Shown: positions 16,705-26,848 of the stretch, one piece after another
Numbering within the stretch: the first letter of the stretch is position 1
How the letters are laid out: every line of letters begins with the position of its first letter
NCBI RefSeq assembly: GCF_904067045.1
Contig: NZ_CAJFDC010000010.1
Coordinates: 1 to 64,000, forward strand
DNA from: Pseudomonas sp. FEN
Lineage (GTDB): Bacteria; Pseudomonadota; Gammaproteobacteria; Pseudomonadales; Pseudomonadaceae
DNA length: 64,000 bases
Direction of reading: 5' to 3'
The notes under the pieces: generated by a model
What the model was told of the DNA's origin: nothing
The model's input: the letters and a program-made list of their open reading frames with translations, nothing else
The model's database searches: none
Program-made: the position numbers and the translations under genes

Positions 16705-18147
16705 ATGATCAGCGACTTTCGTAACCGCCTGCGCAAACAGTCCGCCAAACCCGTCGTATCGTTGCTTGCCCCGCAGGGCGACGACCCGCTGGATCCAGCG
16801 GAGGAATTGATGGCATGGGAGCGCGCGGCGCCGGACGTTCTTTATGAGACCAAGAGCCAGGTCACCCCGGTGGAGGCCGAGTGGCGGGAAAAGATCTATC
16901 AGCAATTGCTTAAAGTCATGGACCTGTCCTTGCTCGATTCGCTTGAGCAGGCCGAGGCGACACGGCAGATTCGTGATATTTGCCAGCGTCTGCTGGATGA
17001 GCATTCAGCTCCCGTGAGTTCGATCAGCCGCCAGTTGATCATCAAGCAGATCACCGACGAGGTGCTTGGTCTTGGCCCGCTGGAGCCGCTGCTGGCGGAT
17101 CACAGCGTGTCCGATATCCTGGTCAACGGCCATGCCTCGGTCTATGTCGAGCGCTTCGGCAAGTTGCAGAGGACCGATGTGCGTTTTCGCGACGATCAGC
17201 ATTTGCTGAACATCATCGACCGCATCGTTTCCAGCCTGGGGCGGCGCATCGACGAGTCCTCGCCATTGGTGGATGCCCGGCTCAAGGACGGTTCGCGGGT
17301 CAACGCGATTATCCCGCCGCTGGCCATCGACGGACCGAGCATGTCGATCCGGCGCTTTGCCGTGGACCTGCTCAACACCGACAGCCTGATCCAGGTGGGG
17401 ACCTTGACCCCGGCCATTGCCTTGCTGCTCAAGGCGATTGTACGTGGACGCTTGAACGTATTGATCTCCGGTGGCACCGGCAGCGGCAAGACCACCATGC
17501 TCAATGTGCTGTCCAGCTTTATTCCGCAAAATGAGCGGATCGTCACCATTGAAGACTCGGCCGAGCTACAACTGCAGCAGCCGCATGTGGTGCGCCTGGA
17601 AACCCGTCCGTCGAACATCGAGGGGCGTGGCGAGGTGAGCCAGCGCGAATTGGTGCGCAACAGCCTGCGGATGCGCCCGGACCGCATTGTCATCGGCGAA
17701 GTGCGTGGCGCCGAGGCGCTGGACATGCTGACGGCCATGAATACCGGCCACGACGGCTCGTTGACCACGATCCACGCCAATACCGCGCGCGATGCGCTGG
17801 GGCGAATCGAGAACATGGTGTCGATGACCGGCGCGACTTTCCCGATCAAGGCCATGCGTCAGCAGATTGCATCGGCCATTGATGTGGTGATCCAACTGGA
17901 GCGTCAGGAGGATGGCAAGCGGCGCCTGGTCAGCGTGCAGGAAATCAACGGCATGGAGGGCGAGATCATCACCATGACCGAGATTTTTTCGTTTGCCCGC
18001 AGTGGCATCGGCGAGCACGGTGAAGTCCTCGGCGATTATCGGCCCAGCGGCATGATCCCGGCCTTTCGCGATGTGCTGGGCAAGCGCGGCATCGTGTTGC
18101 CGCTCGACCTGTTCAGGCCTGAATGGATGGAGGGACGGCAGTCATGA
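16705..18147 (+). CDS. tadA: Tad secretion ATPase TadA/CpaF
   Basis: A 480-residue hexameric ATPase of the type II/IV secretion family, powering fibre extension. Features are the N-terminal domain with [19 protein letters not shown], Walker [11 protein letters not shown] (Lys about residue 262), the Asp box, Walker B with [13 protein letters not shown], and the His box [12 protein letters not shown]. Length and order fit CpaF. Its stop overlaps the tadB start (ATGA). Confidence 0.96.
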   Translation: MISDFRNRLRKQSAKPVVSLLAPQGDDPLDPAEELMAWERAAPDVLYETKSQVTPVEAEWREKIYQQLLKVMDLSLLDSLEQAEATRQIRDICQRLLDEHSAPVSSISRQLIIKQITDEVLGLGPLEPLLADHSVSDILVNGHASVYVERFGKLQRTDVRFRDDQHLLNIIDRIVSSLGRRIDESSPLVDARLKDGSRVNAIIPPLAIDGPSMSIRRFAVDLLNTDSLIQVGTLTPAIALLLKAIVRGRLNVLISGGTGSGKTTMLNVLSSFIPQNERIVTIEDSAELQLQQPHVVRLETRPSNIEGRGEVSQRELVRNSLRMRPDRIVIGEVRGAEALDMLTAMNTGHDGSLTTIHANTARDALGRIENMVSMTGATFPIKAMRQQIASAIDVVIQLERQEDGKRRLVSVQEINGMEGEIITMTEIFSFARSGIGEHGEVLGDYRPSGMIPAFRDVLGKRGIVLPLDLFRPEWMEGRQS

Positions 18148-19130
18148 ACGCTATATCCGGTGAATTCATTCTGATTTTTCTCGGCATGGTGTTTATCGCC
18201 GTCTTCCTCCTGGCCCAGGGTGTGACGGTGCCGGTGTTCGGTGAGGCGGGCAAGATGCGCAAGCGCATTCGTGGCCGCCTGCACGTGCTGGAGAAAGCCA
18301 ACAATCTGCCGAATATGCAGACCGTGCTGCGGCAGAAATACCTGACCCGCTTGTCGCCACTGGAGGCCTGGCTTGAACAACTGCCGTTCATGGCGGATCT
18401 GACCCAACTGATCGAGCAGTCCGGACATGAATATCGGGCCTATCGGGTGCTATTCCTCGGGATTGCCATGGGGGCGGGGGGCGCGGCCCTGGTCCTGTTG
18501 CTGGCGTCACCCTGGTGGATGGCGCTGGTGGTGGCGGTAGTGCTGGCTTCGCTGCCGCTGCTGAAAATCCTCCGTGACCGTAACAAACGCTTCGCGGCAT
18601 TCGAAGAGGGCTTGCCGGATGCGCTGGATGCCATGTGCCGGGCGCTGCGCGCCGGGCATCCCTTCAACGAAACCCTGCGTCTGGTTGCCGAAGAACACAA
18701 GGGGCCGGTGGCGCATGAGTTTGGCCTGACCTTCTCCGATATCAACTATGGCAACGATGTACGCCGGGCCATGCTCGGTCTGCTGGAGCGTATGCCGAGC
18801 ATGACGGTAATGATGTTGGTGACGTCGATCCTCATTCATCGCGAGACCGGCGGCAATCTGACCGAGGTACTGGAGCGTTTGAGTCGACTGATCCGCGGGC
18901 GCTTCCGTTTTCAGCGCAAGGTCAAGACCTTGTCGGCTGAAGGGCGAATGTCGGCCTGGGTATTGGTGTCCATTCCTTTTGTACTGGCGGCGGTGATCCT
19001 GGTCACAACTCCCAGCTATCTGCCGGTACTGACCAATGATCCGATCGGCCATAAGCTGATCATCGGGGCCTTTTGCGCCATGTTGGTCGGGATCCTCTGG
19101 ATCCGCAAAATCATCCGGATTCAGGTTTAA
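18144..19130 (+). CDS. tadB: Tad inner-membrane platform protein TadB
   Basis: A 328-residue platform protein. An N-terminal membrane helix and paired helices ([17 protein letters not shown] and [15 protein letters not shown]) precede a cytoplasmic T2SSF domain with [19 protein letters not shown] and [16 protein letters not shown]. Two C-terminal helices follow. ATG 18144 overlaps the tadA stop and is preferred to an in-frame upstream ATG inside tadA. Confidence 0.94.
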   Translation: MNAISGEFILIFLGMVFIAVFLLAQGVTVPVFGEAGKMRKRIRGRLHVLEKANNLPNMQTVLRQKYLTRLSPLEAWLEQLPFMADLTQLIEQSGHEYRAYRVLFLGIAMGAGGAALVLLLASPWWMALVVAVVLASLPLLKILRDRNKRFAAFEEGLPDALDAMCRALRAGHPFNETLRLVAEEHKGPVAHEFGLTFSDINYGNDVRRAMLGLLERMPSMTVMMLVTSILIHRETGGNLTEVLERLSRLIRGRFRFQRKVKTLSAEGRMSAWVLVSIPFVLAAVILVTTPSYLPVLTNDPIGHKLIIGAFCAMLVGILWIRKIIRIQV

Positions 19131-19159
19131 GTGGTTTTCGCTACGCGGAGGTGCGGGTC

Positions 19160-20128
19160 ATGGACTATTTACTCGGGTTGTTCAGTCGGGTGACGGGTAA
19201 CGAGGCGCTGGCACGCCTGTTGTTCGTCAGTGCGATCGGTTTGAGCGCGGTGCTGGCGGTGGCCACCCTGATGCTCCTGTTGCTGGGGCTTCAGGATCCG
19301 ATGCGGCGGCGTCTCGCGCTGATCAAGCGGGGGCATTTCGGCAGCGCGGCGGGACCGGATGCGCCGGGTAATCTGCAACTGTTGCTGGAGCGGGTCGGTC
19401 AGCGCTTTGGTTCAACTGAAGCCGCCCAGGCGTCCGAAACCCAGCTCCTGTTGATACACGCGGGGTACCGCTCATCTTCGGCGGTGCAGATGTACTGGGC
19501 GGTGCGCTTGCTGCTGCCGCTGATATTGGTCGGTCTTGCGCTGCTGGTGTTACCCCTGATTCCCAGGCTTACCCTGGCCCCGGGCATGTTGCTGTTGATT
19601 CTGGTAGCGGGTGTCGGTTGGTTACTGCCTGGACTGTATGTCAGCAAGCGCAAGCAGCTACGACAAGGCCGGCTGCGCGCGGCCTTTCCGGATGCGCTGG
19701 ATCTGATGGTGGTCTGCGTGGAGTCGGGTCTGGCCTTGCCGACGACCATTGAACGGGTGGCCGAAGAGATGTCGGTCAGTCAGGTCGAGCTGGCTGAGGA
19801 ACTGGCCCTGGTCAATGCGCAAATCCGTGCCGGCATCAGCAGTACCGAGGCGCTGAAGCAACTGGCCGTGCGCACCGGGCTGGAAGATGTGCAAGGCCTG
19901 GTCAGTCTCCTGGGGCAGAGCATCCGCTTCGGCACCAGCGTGGCCGATACCCTGCGCATCTATGCCGATGAGTTCCGTGACCGGCGTACGCAGGCAGCCG
20001 AAGAAATGGGCGCGAAAATTGGTACCAAGCTGATATTCCCACTGATTTTCTGTCTGTGGCCGAGCTTCTTTCTGATCGCGATCGGCCCGGCCATGATCGG
20101 CGTGTTCCAAGCCTTCGGGACTCCCTGA
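19160..20128 (+). CDS. tadC: Tad inner-membrane platform protein TadC
   Basis: A 322-residue partner of TadB. It has membrane helices near residues 20-40, 110-160 and the C-terminus, and a T2SSF domain with FPDALDLMVVCVESGLALPT and QSIRFGTSVADTLRIYADE. The ATG at 19160 follows GGAGGTG; the longer reading frame overlapping tadB is not used. It is the last gene of the plus-strand Tad operon, with a hairpin at 20159-20182 just downstream. Confidence 0.94.
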   Translation: MDYLLGLFSRVTGNEALARLLFVSAIGLSAVLAVATLMLLLLGLQDPMRRRLALIKRGHFGSAAGPDAPGNLQLLLERVGQRFGSTEAAQASETQLLLIHAGYRSSSAVQMYWAVRLLLPLILVGLALLVLPLIPRLTLAPGMLLLILVAGVGWLLPGLYVSKRKQLRQGRLRAAFPDALDLMVVCVESGLALPTTIERVAEEMSVSQVELAEELALVNAQIRAGISSTEALKQLAVRTGLEDVQGLVSLLGQSIRFGTSVADTLRIYADEFRDRRTQAAEEMGAKIGTKLIFPLIFCLWPSFFLIAIGPAMIGVFQAFGTP

Positions 20129-20158
20129 GGTAAGTACGAGCCCCTACCGAAGTAAGCC

Positions 20159-20182
20159 TGAGTCACCTACCGAGGTGACTCA
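20159..20182. terminator. Bidirectional hairpin between convergent Tad operons
   Basis: A perfect 10-bp stem (TGAGTCACCT/AGGTGACTCA) with loop ACCG lies between the stop of tadC and the stop of the DUF3613 gene, overlapping the latter. Neither side has a strong U-run, so intrinsic termination is only probable. Confidence 0.4.
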
Positions 20183-20446
20183 TTTGCTGCTCATGCTGCC
20201 CGATGCCTTCTGATCAAAATGCTCGGGAATCGGGTAGGTGAAGCTATTCAACCAGCGCTGCATGGCCAGATCACGTTCGGTGGCCGAAACGCTTTGCAGT
20301 TTGGGCGAGGCCACCACGCCGCGAATCTGTAGTTGCATCCACTGTTCGGTGCCTTGTTGCGGCGCCGAAGAGGGTCCTGGCTCAATTGCCCAGGCGGTCG
20401 TGGACAGGCAAGCCATGGACACTATCAACAGCCTCTTGGTCTTCAT
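20180..20446 (-). CDS. DUF3613 small exported protein of the Tad locus
   Basis: An 88-residue protein with a clear signal peptide (MKTKRLLIVSMACLSTTAWA, cleavage before IEP). The mature part includes EQWMQLQIRGVVAS and ERDLAMQRWLNSFTYPIPEHF, the DUF3613 pattern found next to tadD in Pseudomonas and Burkholderia Tad loci. The function is unknown; its position suggests a periplasmic assembly accessory. It is the last gene of the rcpA-tadD operon. Confidence 0.8.
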   Translation of the reverse strand: MKTKRLLIVSMACLSTTAWAIEPGPSSAPQQGTEQWMQLQIRGVVASPKLQSVSATERDLAMQRWLNSFTYPIPEHFDQKASGSMSSK

Positions 20447-20464
20447 CTCGACTCCTCGAATCTT

Positions 20465-21175
20465 CTACTTGATCGCACTGGGTGAGGCCTCGACGACCTC
20501 CGCCGCGCGAGTCCCCTTGGAGGCCACCACTTTCTTGCCTGGGGCCTTGAGTTTTTCCGCGCGCGATTGCGCGTCCGTGACTTGCCTTGGACTCAGGCCG
20601 GCGCGGTTCGCCAGTTCGGCAGCCTGCTTCCAGTTATCCTGATAGATCAGCAACGTCACCATGTTGAGCGCCGCCAGTGCATCGGACTGCTTGAGTTCCA
20701 TGGCGGTCAGAAATTCGAAACGTGCTTCATTGATCCGTTGTTGATTGAGGTAGACGACCCCCAGGTCATTACGGATTTTTTCGTCGGTGGGGGCCATCCT
20801 TTTCGCCCGCTCAAGGTGCTCCATGGCGGCCGCGTTATCGCTCCTGGCCGCGGCCAACTGGCCCAGGCCATGCTCGCCCTCAGCGGCCAGGCAAGTGCCG
20901 AGCAGGCCCTGATACAACGGTTCGGCCTCGTTACGCCCGAGCAGGCGCAGTATCCGCGCCTTGCGCAGGCGAACCTGAACCAGGTTGTCGGGTAGTCCTT
21001 CCAGGTTCGCCAGGCTGGCATACAAACGGCCATCGTTGATCATGTCGTCGGCCAGGTTCAGGCTCAACTGCTGGTCCGAACCTGGACTCGCGCAGCTACT
21101 CGGTCCCGAAGACAGGCCGTTGCTCGCGCACCCCGCGAGCATCACTGTCGCCGCTATGGTGATGAGCGCTTTCAT
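20465..21175 (-). CDS. tadD: TadD-type TPR lipoprotein
   Basis: A 236-residue lipoprotein with lipobox LAGC at residues 13-16. Tetratricopeptide repeats occupy about residues 75-195 (for example AAMEHLERAKRMAPTDEK and NDLGVVYLNQQRINEARFEF). TadD-type lipoproteins act as pilotins or assembly factors for the secretin. Its ATG overlaps the secretin stop (ATGA), so it is probably coupled to rcpA. Confidence 0.87.
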   Translation of the reverse strand: MKALITIAATVMLAGCASNGLSSGPSSCASPGSDQQLSLNLADDMINDGRLYASLANLEGLPDNLVQVRLRKARILRLLGRNEAEPLYQGLLGTCLAAEGEHGLGQLAAARSDNAAAMEHLERAKRMAPTDEKIRNDLGVVYLNQQRINEARFEFLTAMELKQSDALAALNMVTLLIYQDNWKQAAELANRAGLSPRQVTDAQSRAEKLKAPGKKVVASKGTRAAEVVEASPSAIK

Positions 21176-22413
21176 TGCGAAAGTCCCATGCGATTGTCGA
21201 AGTCGCCGCTATCGAGGAAGTACATACGGTAGAAGTTCGGGTCGTAATTGCGCAACTGCTCGCCAGGCAATGACGGCAGTTGGGCGTTGGCCGCCAGTGG
21301 CTGGACCAGATGCGGGGTGACGATCATCAGCAGTTCGCGTTCTTCGCGGTTGATGGTGTTGTTGCGGAAGAACGCGCCGAGAATCGGGATATCGCCCAAG
21401 CCCGGAAACTTGTTCACCTGGGAACTGTTGTTGGTGCTGATCAGGCCGCTGATGACGAAGCTTTCGCCATCGGCCAGGGAAATGCTGGTGTCGGTGCGGC
21501 GCACGGTCAGCGCCGGGACCAGGACGCCGGCGATCTGCACCGCGTTGGTGAAGTCCAGCTCGCTGACCTCGGGGGCGACCTTCAGGGCAATGCGGTTTTT
21601 CTCGATGATGGTCGGGGTCAGGGTCAGGCGGACACCGAATTCCTTGTACTCGATGGAGATGTTGTTGCTACCCGAACTGGGCACCGGAATGGGGATTTCA
21701 CCACCGGCCAGGAAGCTCGCGCTCTGCCCGCTGAGGGCCACCAGGCTCGGCCGGGCCAGGGTGTAGGCAAAGCCACTGCCTTCCAGGGCATTGATCATCC
21801 CCAGCACATTGCCGCCGCCAAAGCCGATATTGAACGTGCCGTTATTCAGCGGAATATTCGGCGCCAGACTACCAATGCGCCCAGGGGTCACCGTCACCCC
21901 GGGCACGGTGCCCGGCGAGCCGAACAGAAAGTTGCCGCTTTTGCCGAAGATCGACGTGCTGGCCTCTTTCAACTTGGTCCGGCTGACTTCGACGAAGCGA
22001 ATATCGGTCTGCACCTGGCTCGGCAACAGCGGGTCTTCGGAAGGCACCGTGGACAAGCTGGTCAGTGCCGACGTGGCCTTGCCCCTGACGAACACCATGC
22101 TTTGGCGCGGTGTCGGCGAGCAGGCGGTCCAGACCATCACACTGGTGGTGCCCGGAGCGATGCCCGTGAGGATAAAGGCGCTGCCGCCGCTGGTTTGCAC
22201 GTCGGCGATTTTCGGGTCGCCCACTGCCAGTTGCGTAATCGGAACCGGCATGCGCAGTTCATCCTGAAGCCCCTGACCGACTTCGAACACGCTGGGCAAA
22301 CTGGCTAATTGCGAGCAATTGCTCGTCGCGGCCTGAGCCGCGTCCATGCCAAGGCCCATCCACAGCAGGCCATGAACGATTGTCTTGAAAGCAGGCACGG
22401 TACGATAGTTCAT
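21172..22413 (-). CDS. rcpA: Flp pilus outer-membrane secretin RcpA/CpaC
   Basis: A 413-residue secretin forming the outer-membrane pore for Flp fibres. The signal peptide ends DAAQA before ATSN. An N-terminal pilus-assembly domain (ITQLAVGDPKIADVQ, ILTGIAPGTTSVMVW) precedes the secretin core (YKEFGVRLTLTPTI, FVISGLISTNNSSQVNKFPG, LGDIPILGAFFR and ELLMIVTPHLV). ATG 22413 is chosen because a typical signal peptide follows and GAGGA lies upstream; the longer frame adds an unrelated leader. The orientation is opposite to the rest of the Tad genes. Confidence 0.94.
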   Translation of the reverse strand: MNYRTVPAFKTIVHGLLWMGLGMDAAQAATSNCSQLASLPSVFEVGQGLQDELRMPVPITQLAVGDPKIADVQTSGGSAFILTGIAPGTTSVMVWTACSPTPRQSMVFVRGKATSALTSLSTVPSEDPLLPSQVQTDIRFVEVSRTKLKEASTSIFGKSGNFLFGSPGTVPGVTVTPGRIGSLAPNIPLNNGTFNIGFGGGNVLGMINALEGSGFAYTLARPSLVALSGQSASFLAGGEIPIPVPSSGSNNISIEYKEFGVRLTLTPTIIEKNRIALKVAPEVSELDFTNAVQIAGVLVPALTVRRTDTSISLADGESFVISGLISTNNSSQVNKFPGLGDIPILGAFFRNNTINREERELLMIVTPHLVQPLAANAQLPSLPGEQLRNYDPNFYRMYFLDSGDFDNRMGLSQ

Positions 22414-22850
22414 AGTAGGTACATCCTCGCCGAACGGGCTGTCTGTGGGCTGACCGGGTTGCCCCGGAGCGGCCCTCCAAACCACTGATGGGTTCCAGCA
22501 ATATCCCTTGGTACCGCGCACGATCAAGCGTCAGACGCTGGTCTGACAGGTCCACTACTTGATCGCTGAACAAAATGTGGGCAACCCAGGCCGATATGGA
22601 TTGCTCTTGGTTTGAAGGTAGTTCAATCAAGGCAAAGCGCCATGCAAAAAAACAAATGCCCCGACAAAGCGGGGCATTTATTTTTCTGAAGTTGGATTGT
22701 CGAAGGCCTGTTTGAGGAACCGATTGAATCTGCTCGTCGTTCCGGATGTGTTTGGGCAGACAAGGCTTCGGCGGCTGTAATGGTTTGCAGGTGCGAAGCA
22801 TTGAACCGTGTAAATATTTCCTTTGAATGGCCTCGCCATTCAGCCAAAGA
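22414..22850. other. Intergenic region between rcpA and the hybrid kinase
   Basis: This 437-base stretch contains the promoter side of the rcpA operon and the terminator at 22654-22679 of the upstream kinase gene. Short frames here lack codon bias, and I see no gene. Confidence 0.5.
22654..22679 (-). terminator. Rho-independent terminator of the hybrid kinase gene
   Basis: A perfect 10-bp stem (AAATGCCCCG/CGGGGCATTT) with a 6-base loop is followed on the minus strand by a run of seven T after one G. A T-run on the plus side makes it potentially bidirectional. Confidence 0.8.
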
Positions 22851-25800
22851 CTAAACTTCTCCAGCCGGTGCAAGCGGACCCTCGGGCTCGGCGAACACAC
22901 TCGTCAATCGCTCGATGCTGGCCTGCAGTAACTGCCTCAGTTCAGCCGCGTATTCATCGGCAAGAAGAGCGGCTGTCGTCGACGCCTGGCCATCCGTCAG
23001 GGCCTGCTCAAGTTGATCGGCTCTTCTTGAAAGCGCAATGGCACCCAAGGTACCCGCAGTGCCTTTGATGGTGTGCAGTACACGGGCGGCGCCTGCAAGA
23101 TTTTTCGTTGCTATTTGCTCTTCCAGGTTCACGAGTTGTTTTTCCGTATCAGCGCCAAACATCTTCAGGACATTGCGTATCAAACTCAGGTTTCCATCCA
23201 GCCGCTCGACTATCGCAGCTCGGGTTTCAATGAGCTCGTCTTGTGTCATGCCCGGATAAAGGGCAACTGGGGCCAGGGGCGGTTCCGCGTCAAGGTAGGC
23301 GCGCAGCACCGAAACCAGTTGCTCGATGTCGATTGGTTTGCCGACATGCCCGTCCATACCCGCCTGCAAACAGGATTGTCGGTCGGAGTCGGACGCATTG
23401 GCCGTGATCGCAATGATCGGCAGTGTGACAAAACGCGGGTCGGCTCGAATTCTCCGGGTGGCTTCATAACCATCGATGTCAGGCATCTGGACATCCATCA
23501 GCACGGCATCGAAGGACTTGCTCCCCGTGGTCACGGATTGAACACCTTCGAAACCGCCTTCGGCCAACTGAACCGTTGCCCCCTCGGATCTGAGCAGTTC
23601 ATCGATGACCTGACGGTTCAAGGCGTTGTCTTCAACCACCAGCAAGTTGAGGCCCTTGAGGCGCCCTGAGTGCTTTTGCCTGAGTGCCGGAGTCTCGGTC
23701 GCCGAGGTGACACCTTGCAGCGCGCGCAAAATGACCTCGGTCAGTTGCCGCGGTGTAACGGGTTTGGTGATGAAGTCGGCGAAAGGCGCATCGCCCCGAT
23801 CCTGACTCTCGGCCAATATTTCGCGCCCGTAGGCGGTGATCATGACGACGACGGGGGGCGGTACCCGGCCTTTTATCGCGCAAATCAATTTTGCCGCGTT
23901 CACACCATTCAAGCCTGGCATCCGCCAATCCATCAACACCACGTCATAGCGTTCTCCCCCATGGACGGCTTCGCTGATCCGGCTCACGGCGTCAACGCCA
24001 GAGCTGACCAGGTCGGCCTGCCAGCCCAGGGTTGCCACCGTGCGCATCAGCAACTCGGCGGCAATCGGGTTGTCGTCGACCACCAGCAGACGCATCGACC
24101 GATCAGCGTGGAGCGGGATGTCCCTGGCCGTTGGGCTCGTATCCACATCAAGCCAGATATCAAACCAGAAACGGCTGCCCACATCCGGGCGGCTTTCCAC
24201 CCGCAGATCCCCGCCCATCAGCTTGACCAGGCGCTTGCAGATGACCAGCCCGAGGCCCGAACCGCCGAAGCGGCGCGAGGTCGAGGCTTCGGCCTGATTG
24301 AAGCCTTCGAAGATATGCTCTATCTGCTCGCTGGTAATCCCGATGCCACTGTCCGTGACGGCAATCCGCACGTGGACCCTGGCATCGCTACGTTCCAGGA
24401 GTTCGAGGCTGACGATGACCTGTCCTTTCAGGGTGAACTTGAGGGCGTTACCGGCCAGATTGATCAATACCTGCTGCAATCGCAGTCGGTCGCCAATCAG
24501 GTCGCTGGGCAGGGCCGGGTCGAGATCGAACAACACTTCGATATCCTTCTGGCCCTGATTGCCGGCCAAGACGATACCGAGGTCTTGCATCAAGGCTTCG
24601 AAGTCGAACGGATGTCGATCCAGCTGGAGCTTGCCGGCCTCGATCTTCGAATAGTCGAGAATGTCGTTGAGCAGGCTCAGCAACGATTGGGCGGCCGTTT
24701 GCGCCTTGCTCACGTAGTCTCGCTGACGCAAATTGAGCGGGGTGAACTGGACCAGATGGAGCATCCCGAGCACCGCGTTCATCGGGGTGCGGATTTCATG
24801 GCTCATGTTCGCGAGAAATGACGACTTGGCCGCATTCGCCGCGTCGGCTTGCTCCTTGGCCTGACGCAGGCTGAGTTCCATCTCATGTCGGGCCGTCACG
24901 TCATGATTGATACCCGTCATGAGGACCGGTGTGCCACGTGCATCGCGTTCGACACGAACTCGCGTCTCTATTTGACGTATGCGCCCGTCGGGAAGTACGA
25001 CGCGGTACAACGGCAGACGCTGTTCGCGTCCATCGATCACGGCATCGAGCGCCGTCATGACGATATCCACATCCTCCTCATGCAGGCGCGAACGCCAATG
25101 CTCGAAGTTCAGGCCCTTATCGAGCAACGCCTGCGAGTAGCCATAGATCTCGAACATACGATCGTTCCAATGCAACGTACCGTCGCCAAGGTTCCACGAC
25201 CAAATACCGAGTTCAGCGATATCGGCGGCCAACAGGAGATGGTCACGGATGGCGGCAAGATCGCTACGCTGTTTTTTCTGTTCGGTGATATCGGTCATGA
25301 CACAAACGAAGCAGCGTTCCTCGGTGCCCTTCATCGAGCCGGTGGAGACGTGGACCGCAAACACCGATCCATCCTTGCGCAAACCGGCCAACTCCACGCC
25401 ACTACCGGTTTCAGTGAAGCCATCCTGCGAGAACCGCGCGCTGTAGTCGTTGTACGCGGCCAGGTGAGACTCCGGTACCAGTGTCCTGACATCGCGACCG
25501 ATAATCTCTTGCGTGTCGTAGCCGAACTCCCGTCGGCCGGCACGGTTGATCGATCGCACTTTGCCTGTGCCATCGACGGTGATGATGGGGTTGACCGCTG
25601 TATCGAGGATCGCCCGCGTCGTTTCCAGGCTCGCGGCCAGTTCCTTTTCCGTTTTGCTTTGCAGGGTGATCTGGTGAGTCAGGCGCAGGCCGAAAAGCAC
25701 CAATACGCAGACCAGCAAGCCGATACCCGTGGCATGCCACAGCGTATCCGACCACCAGGCGGCCAGGTTTTCATTCTGCGAGAGTGCTGCCGCGACAAAC

Positions 25801-26627
25801 AGCGGATAGTCATGCAGGCTGCGGAAACTATTGAGGCGAAGCACGCCGTCTTGAGCCGATGCAGTGGAAAATGTACCGAACGCTCCCTGTAGACGGTGCT
25901 CGCGGAACAGCATGACGCTGGAAATGTCCGCGCCGATGAAGCGTTCTTCGAATGGCCGCCGCACCGCCATGACACCCGAGTCAAAAGCCAGGGTAACGGC
26001 GCCTTCCTGGCCGATGTCGAGGCGGTTATAAAACTGTGAGAAAAAATCGATATCGATCGTGGCAACGGCGACACCGGCAAAGCCGCCGTCTGGAGTGTCA
26101 ATGCGCCGCGACACCGGAATGGTCCACTTGCCAGTCGACCGACTGCGTAGCGGAGCCCATAGATGCACGCCTCGATCAGTGTGACTCTGATGAAAGATGA
26201 AATATTCGCGATCAGAGTTGTTATAGCTGCGCAAAGGACCAGGCAATGCACTGGCGATCAACCCGCCATCGCGGTCGAACAGATAGAGGCCATCGAGTTG
26301 CTTGAGCTCGTTGCGCCGCGCGACGAAGGCCCGGTGCAGCCGCTCCAGCGCCGACGGGGCGGTGCCGTCGTGTTCGACACGCTCGACAATCCCGCTCAGG
26401 ACAATGTCGGCTTCCTTGATCGTGTCGTCGGCGTGTTGGGACATTGCCCAGGCAAGATTCGCGGTGGCGGTCGTCACCTCGTTCAGTTGAACCTTGCGAG
26501 CGGTGACACTGCGCCAGATGTCGGTGCCAACGAGAACCGCGCAGATGATGAAAATGAACAGCGTCATTCGGGAGGTGAGCGAAAATCGGTAGGCCACGTT
26601 TGCGTTCCCGAGAAGTGGATCATCCAT
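22851..26627 (-). CDS. Hybrid sensor histidine kinase (dCache-PAS-PAS-HisKA-HATPase-REC-REC-Hpt)
   Basis: A 1258-residue membrane phosphorelay kinase. Membrane helices lie at about 21-40 and 296-313, with a dCache-like periplasmic sensor between them. Two PAS domains occupy about 335-450 and 460-590. The phospho-accepting His is about 609 (NMSHEIRTPMNAV), and the ATPase domain shows GSGLGLVICKRLV. Receiver 1 has an Asp at about 898 (LMDWRMPG), receiver 2 at about 1044 (LMDVQMPDIDGYEA), and an Hpt domain has His at about 1184 (LHTIKGTAGTLG). All phosphorelay residues look intact. No response regulator lies next to it, so its output partner is unknown. It is transcribed alone and ends at the strong terminator downstream. 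Confidence 0.93.
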   Translation of the reverse strand: MDDPLLGNANVAYRFSLTSRMTLFIFIICAVLVGTDIWRSVTARKVQLNEVTTATANLAWAMSQHADDTIKEADIVLSGIVERVEHDGTAPSALERLHRAFVARRNELKQLDGLYLFDRDGGLIASALPGPLRSYNNSDREYFIFHQSHTDRGVHLWAPLRSRSTGKWTIPVSRRIDTPDGGFAGVAVATIDIDFFSQFYNRLDIGQEGAVTLAFDSGVMAVRRPFEERFIGADISSVMLFREHRLQGAFGTFSTASAQDGVLRLNSFRSLHDYPLFVAAALSQNENLAAWWSDTLWHATGIGLLVCVLVLFGLRLTHQITLQSKTEKELAASLETTRAILDTAVNPIITVDGTGKVRSINRAGRREFGYDTQEIIGRDVRTLVPESHLAAYNDYSARFSQDGFTETGSGVELAGLRKDGSVFAVHVSTGSMKGTEERCFVCVMTDITEQKKQRSDLAAIRDHLLLAADIAELGIWSWNLGDGTLHWNDRMFEIYGYSQALLDKGLNFEHWRSRLHEEDVDIVMTALDAVIDGREQRLPLYRVVLPDGRIRQIETRVRVERDARGTPVLMTGINHDVTARHEMELSLRQAKEQADAANAAKSSFLANMSHEIRTPMNAVLGMLHLVQFTPLNLRQRDYVSKAQTAAQSLLSLLNDILDYSKIEAGKLQLDRHPFDFEALMQDLGIVLAGNQGQKDIEVLFDLDPALPSDLIGDRLRLQQVLINLAGNALKFTLKGQVIVSLELLERSDARVHVRIAVTDSGIGITSEQIEHIFEGFNQAEASTSRRFGGSGLGLVICKRLVKLMGGDLRVESRPDVGSRFWFDIWLDVDTSPTARDIPLHADRSMRLLVVDDNPIAAELLMRTVATLGWQADLVSSGVDAVSRISEAVHGGERYDVVLMDWRMPGLNGVNAAKLICAIKGRVPPPVVVMITAYGREILAESQDRGDAPFADFITKPVTPRQLTEVILRALQGVTSATETPALRQKHSGRLKGLNLLVVEDNALNRQVIDELLRSEGATVQLAEGGFEGVQSVTTGSKSFDAVLMDVQMPDIDGYEATRRIRADPRFVTLPIIAITANASDSDRQSCLQAGMDGHVGKPIDIEQLVSVLRAYLDAEPPLAPVALYPGMTQDELIETRAAIVERLDGNLSLIRNVLKMFGADTEKQLVNLEEQIATKNLAGAARVLHTIKGTAGTLGAIALSRRADQLEQALTDGQASTTAALLADEYAAELRQLLQASIERLTSVFAEPEGPLAPAGEV

Positions 26628-26848
26628 TGATAGCGCAGTCTGTATTAAACGTAATAGCCCGGCAACTTGTCCCTAAACTCCGCGTTCATCGACCTCAAGG
26701 TAGCCTCGCCCGCCCATCGACGGGCGAGCGATATTGATTGAATCGGTTCATCAGCCGCACTTTCAAGTCCAGGTAAAAAGACCCTAGCAGAACGGTGGCG
26801 CGCCGCTAATTGTCATTTATTGATCGAATCATGACTAAAACACGCGGT

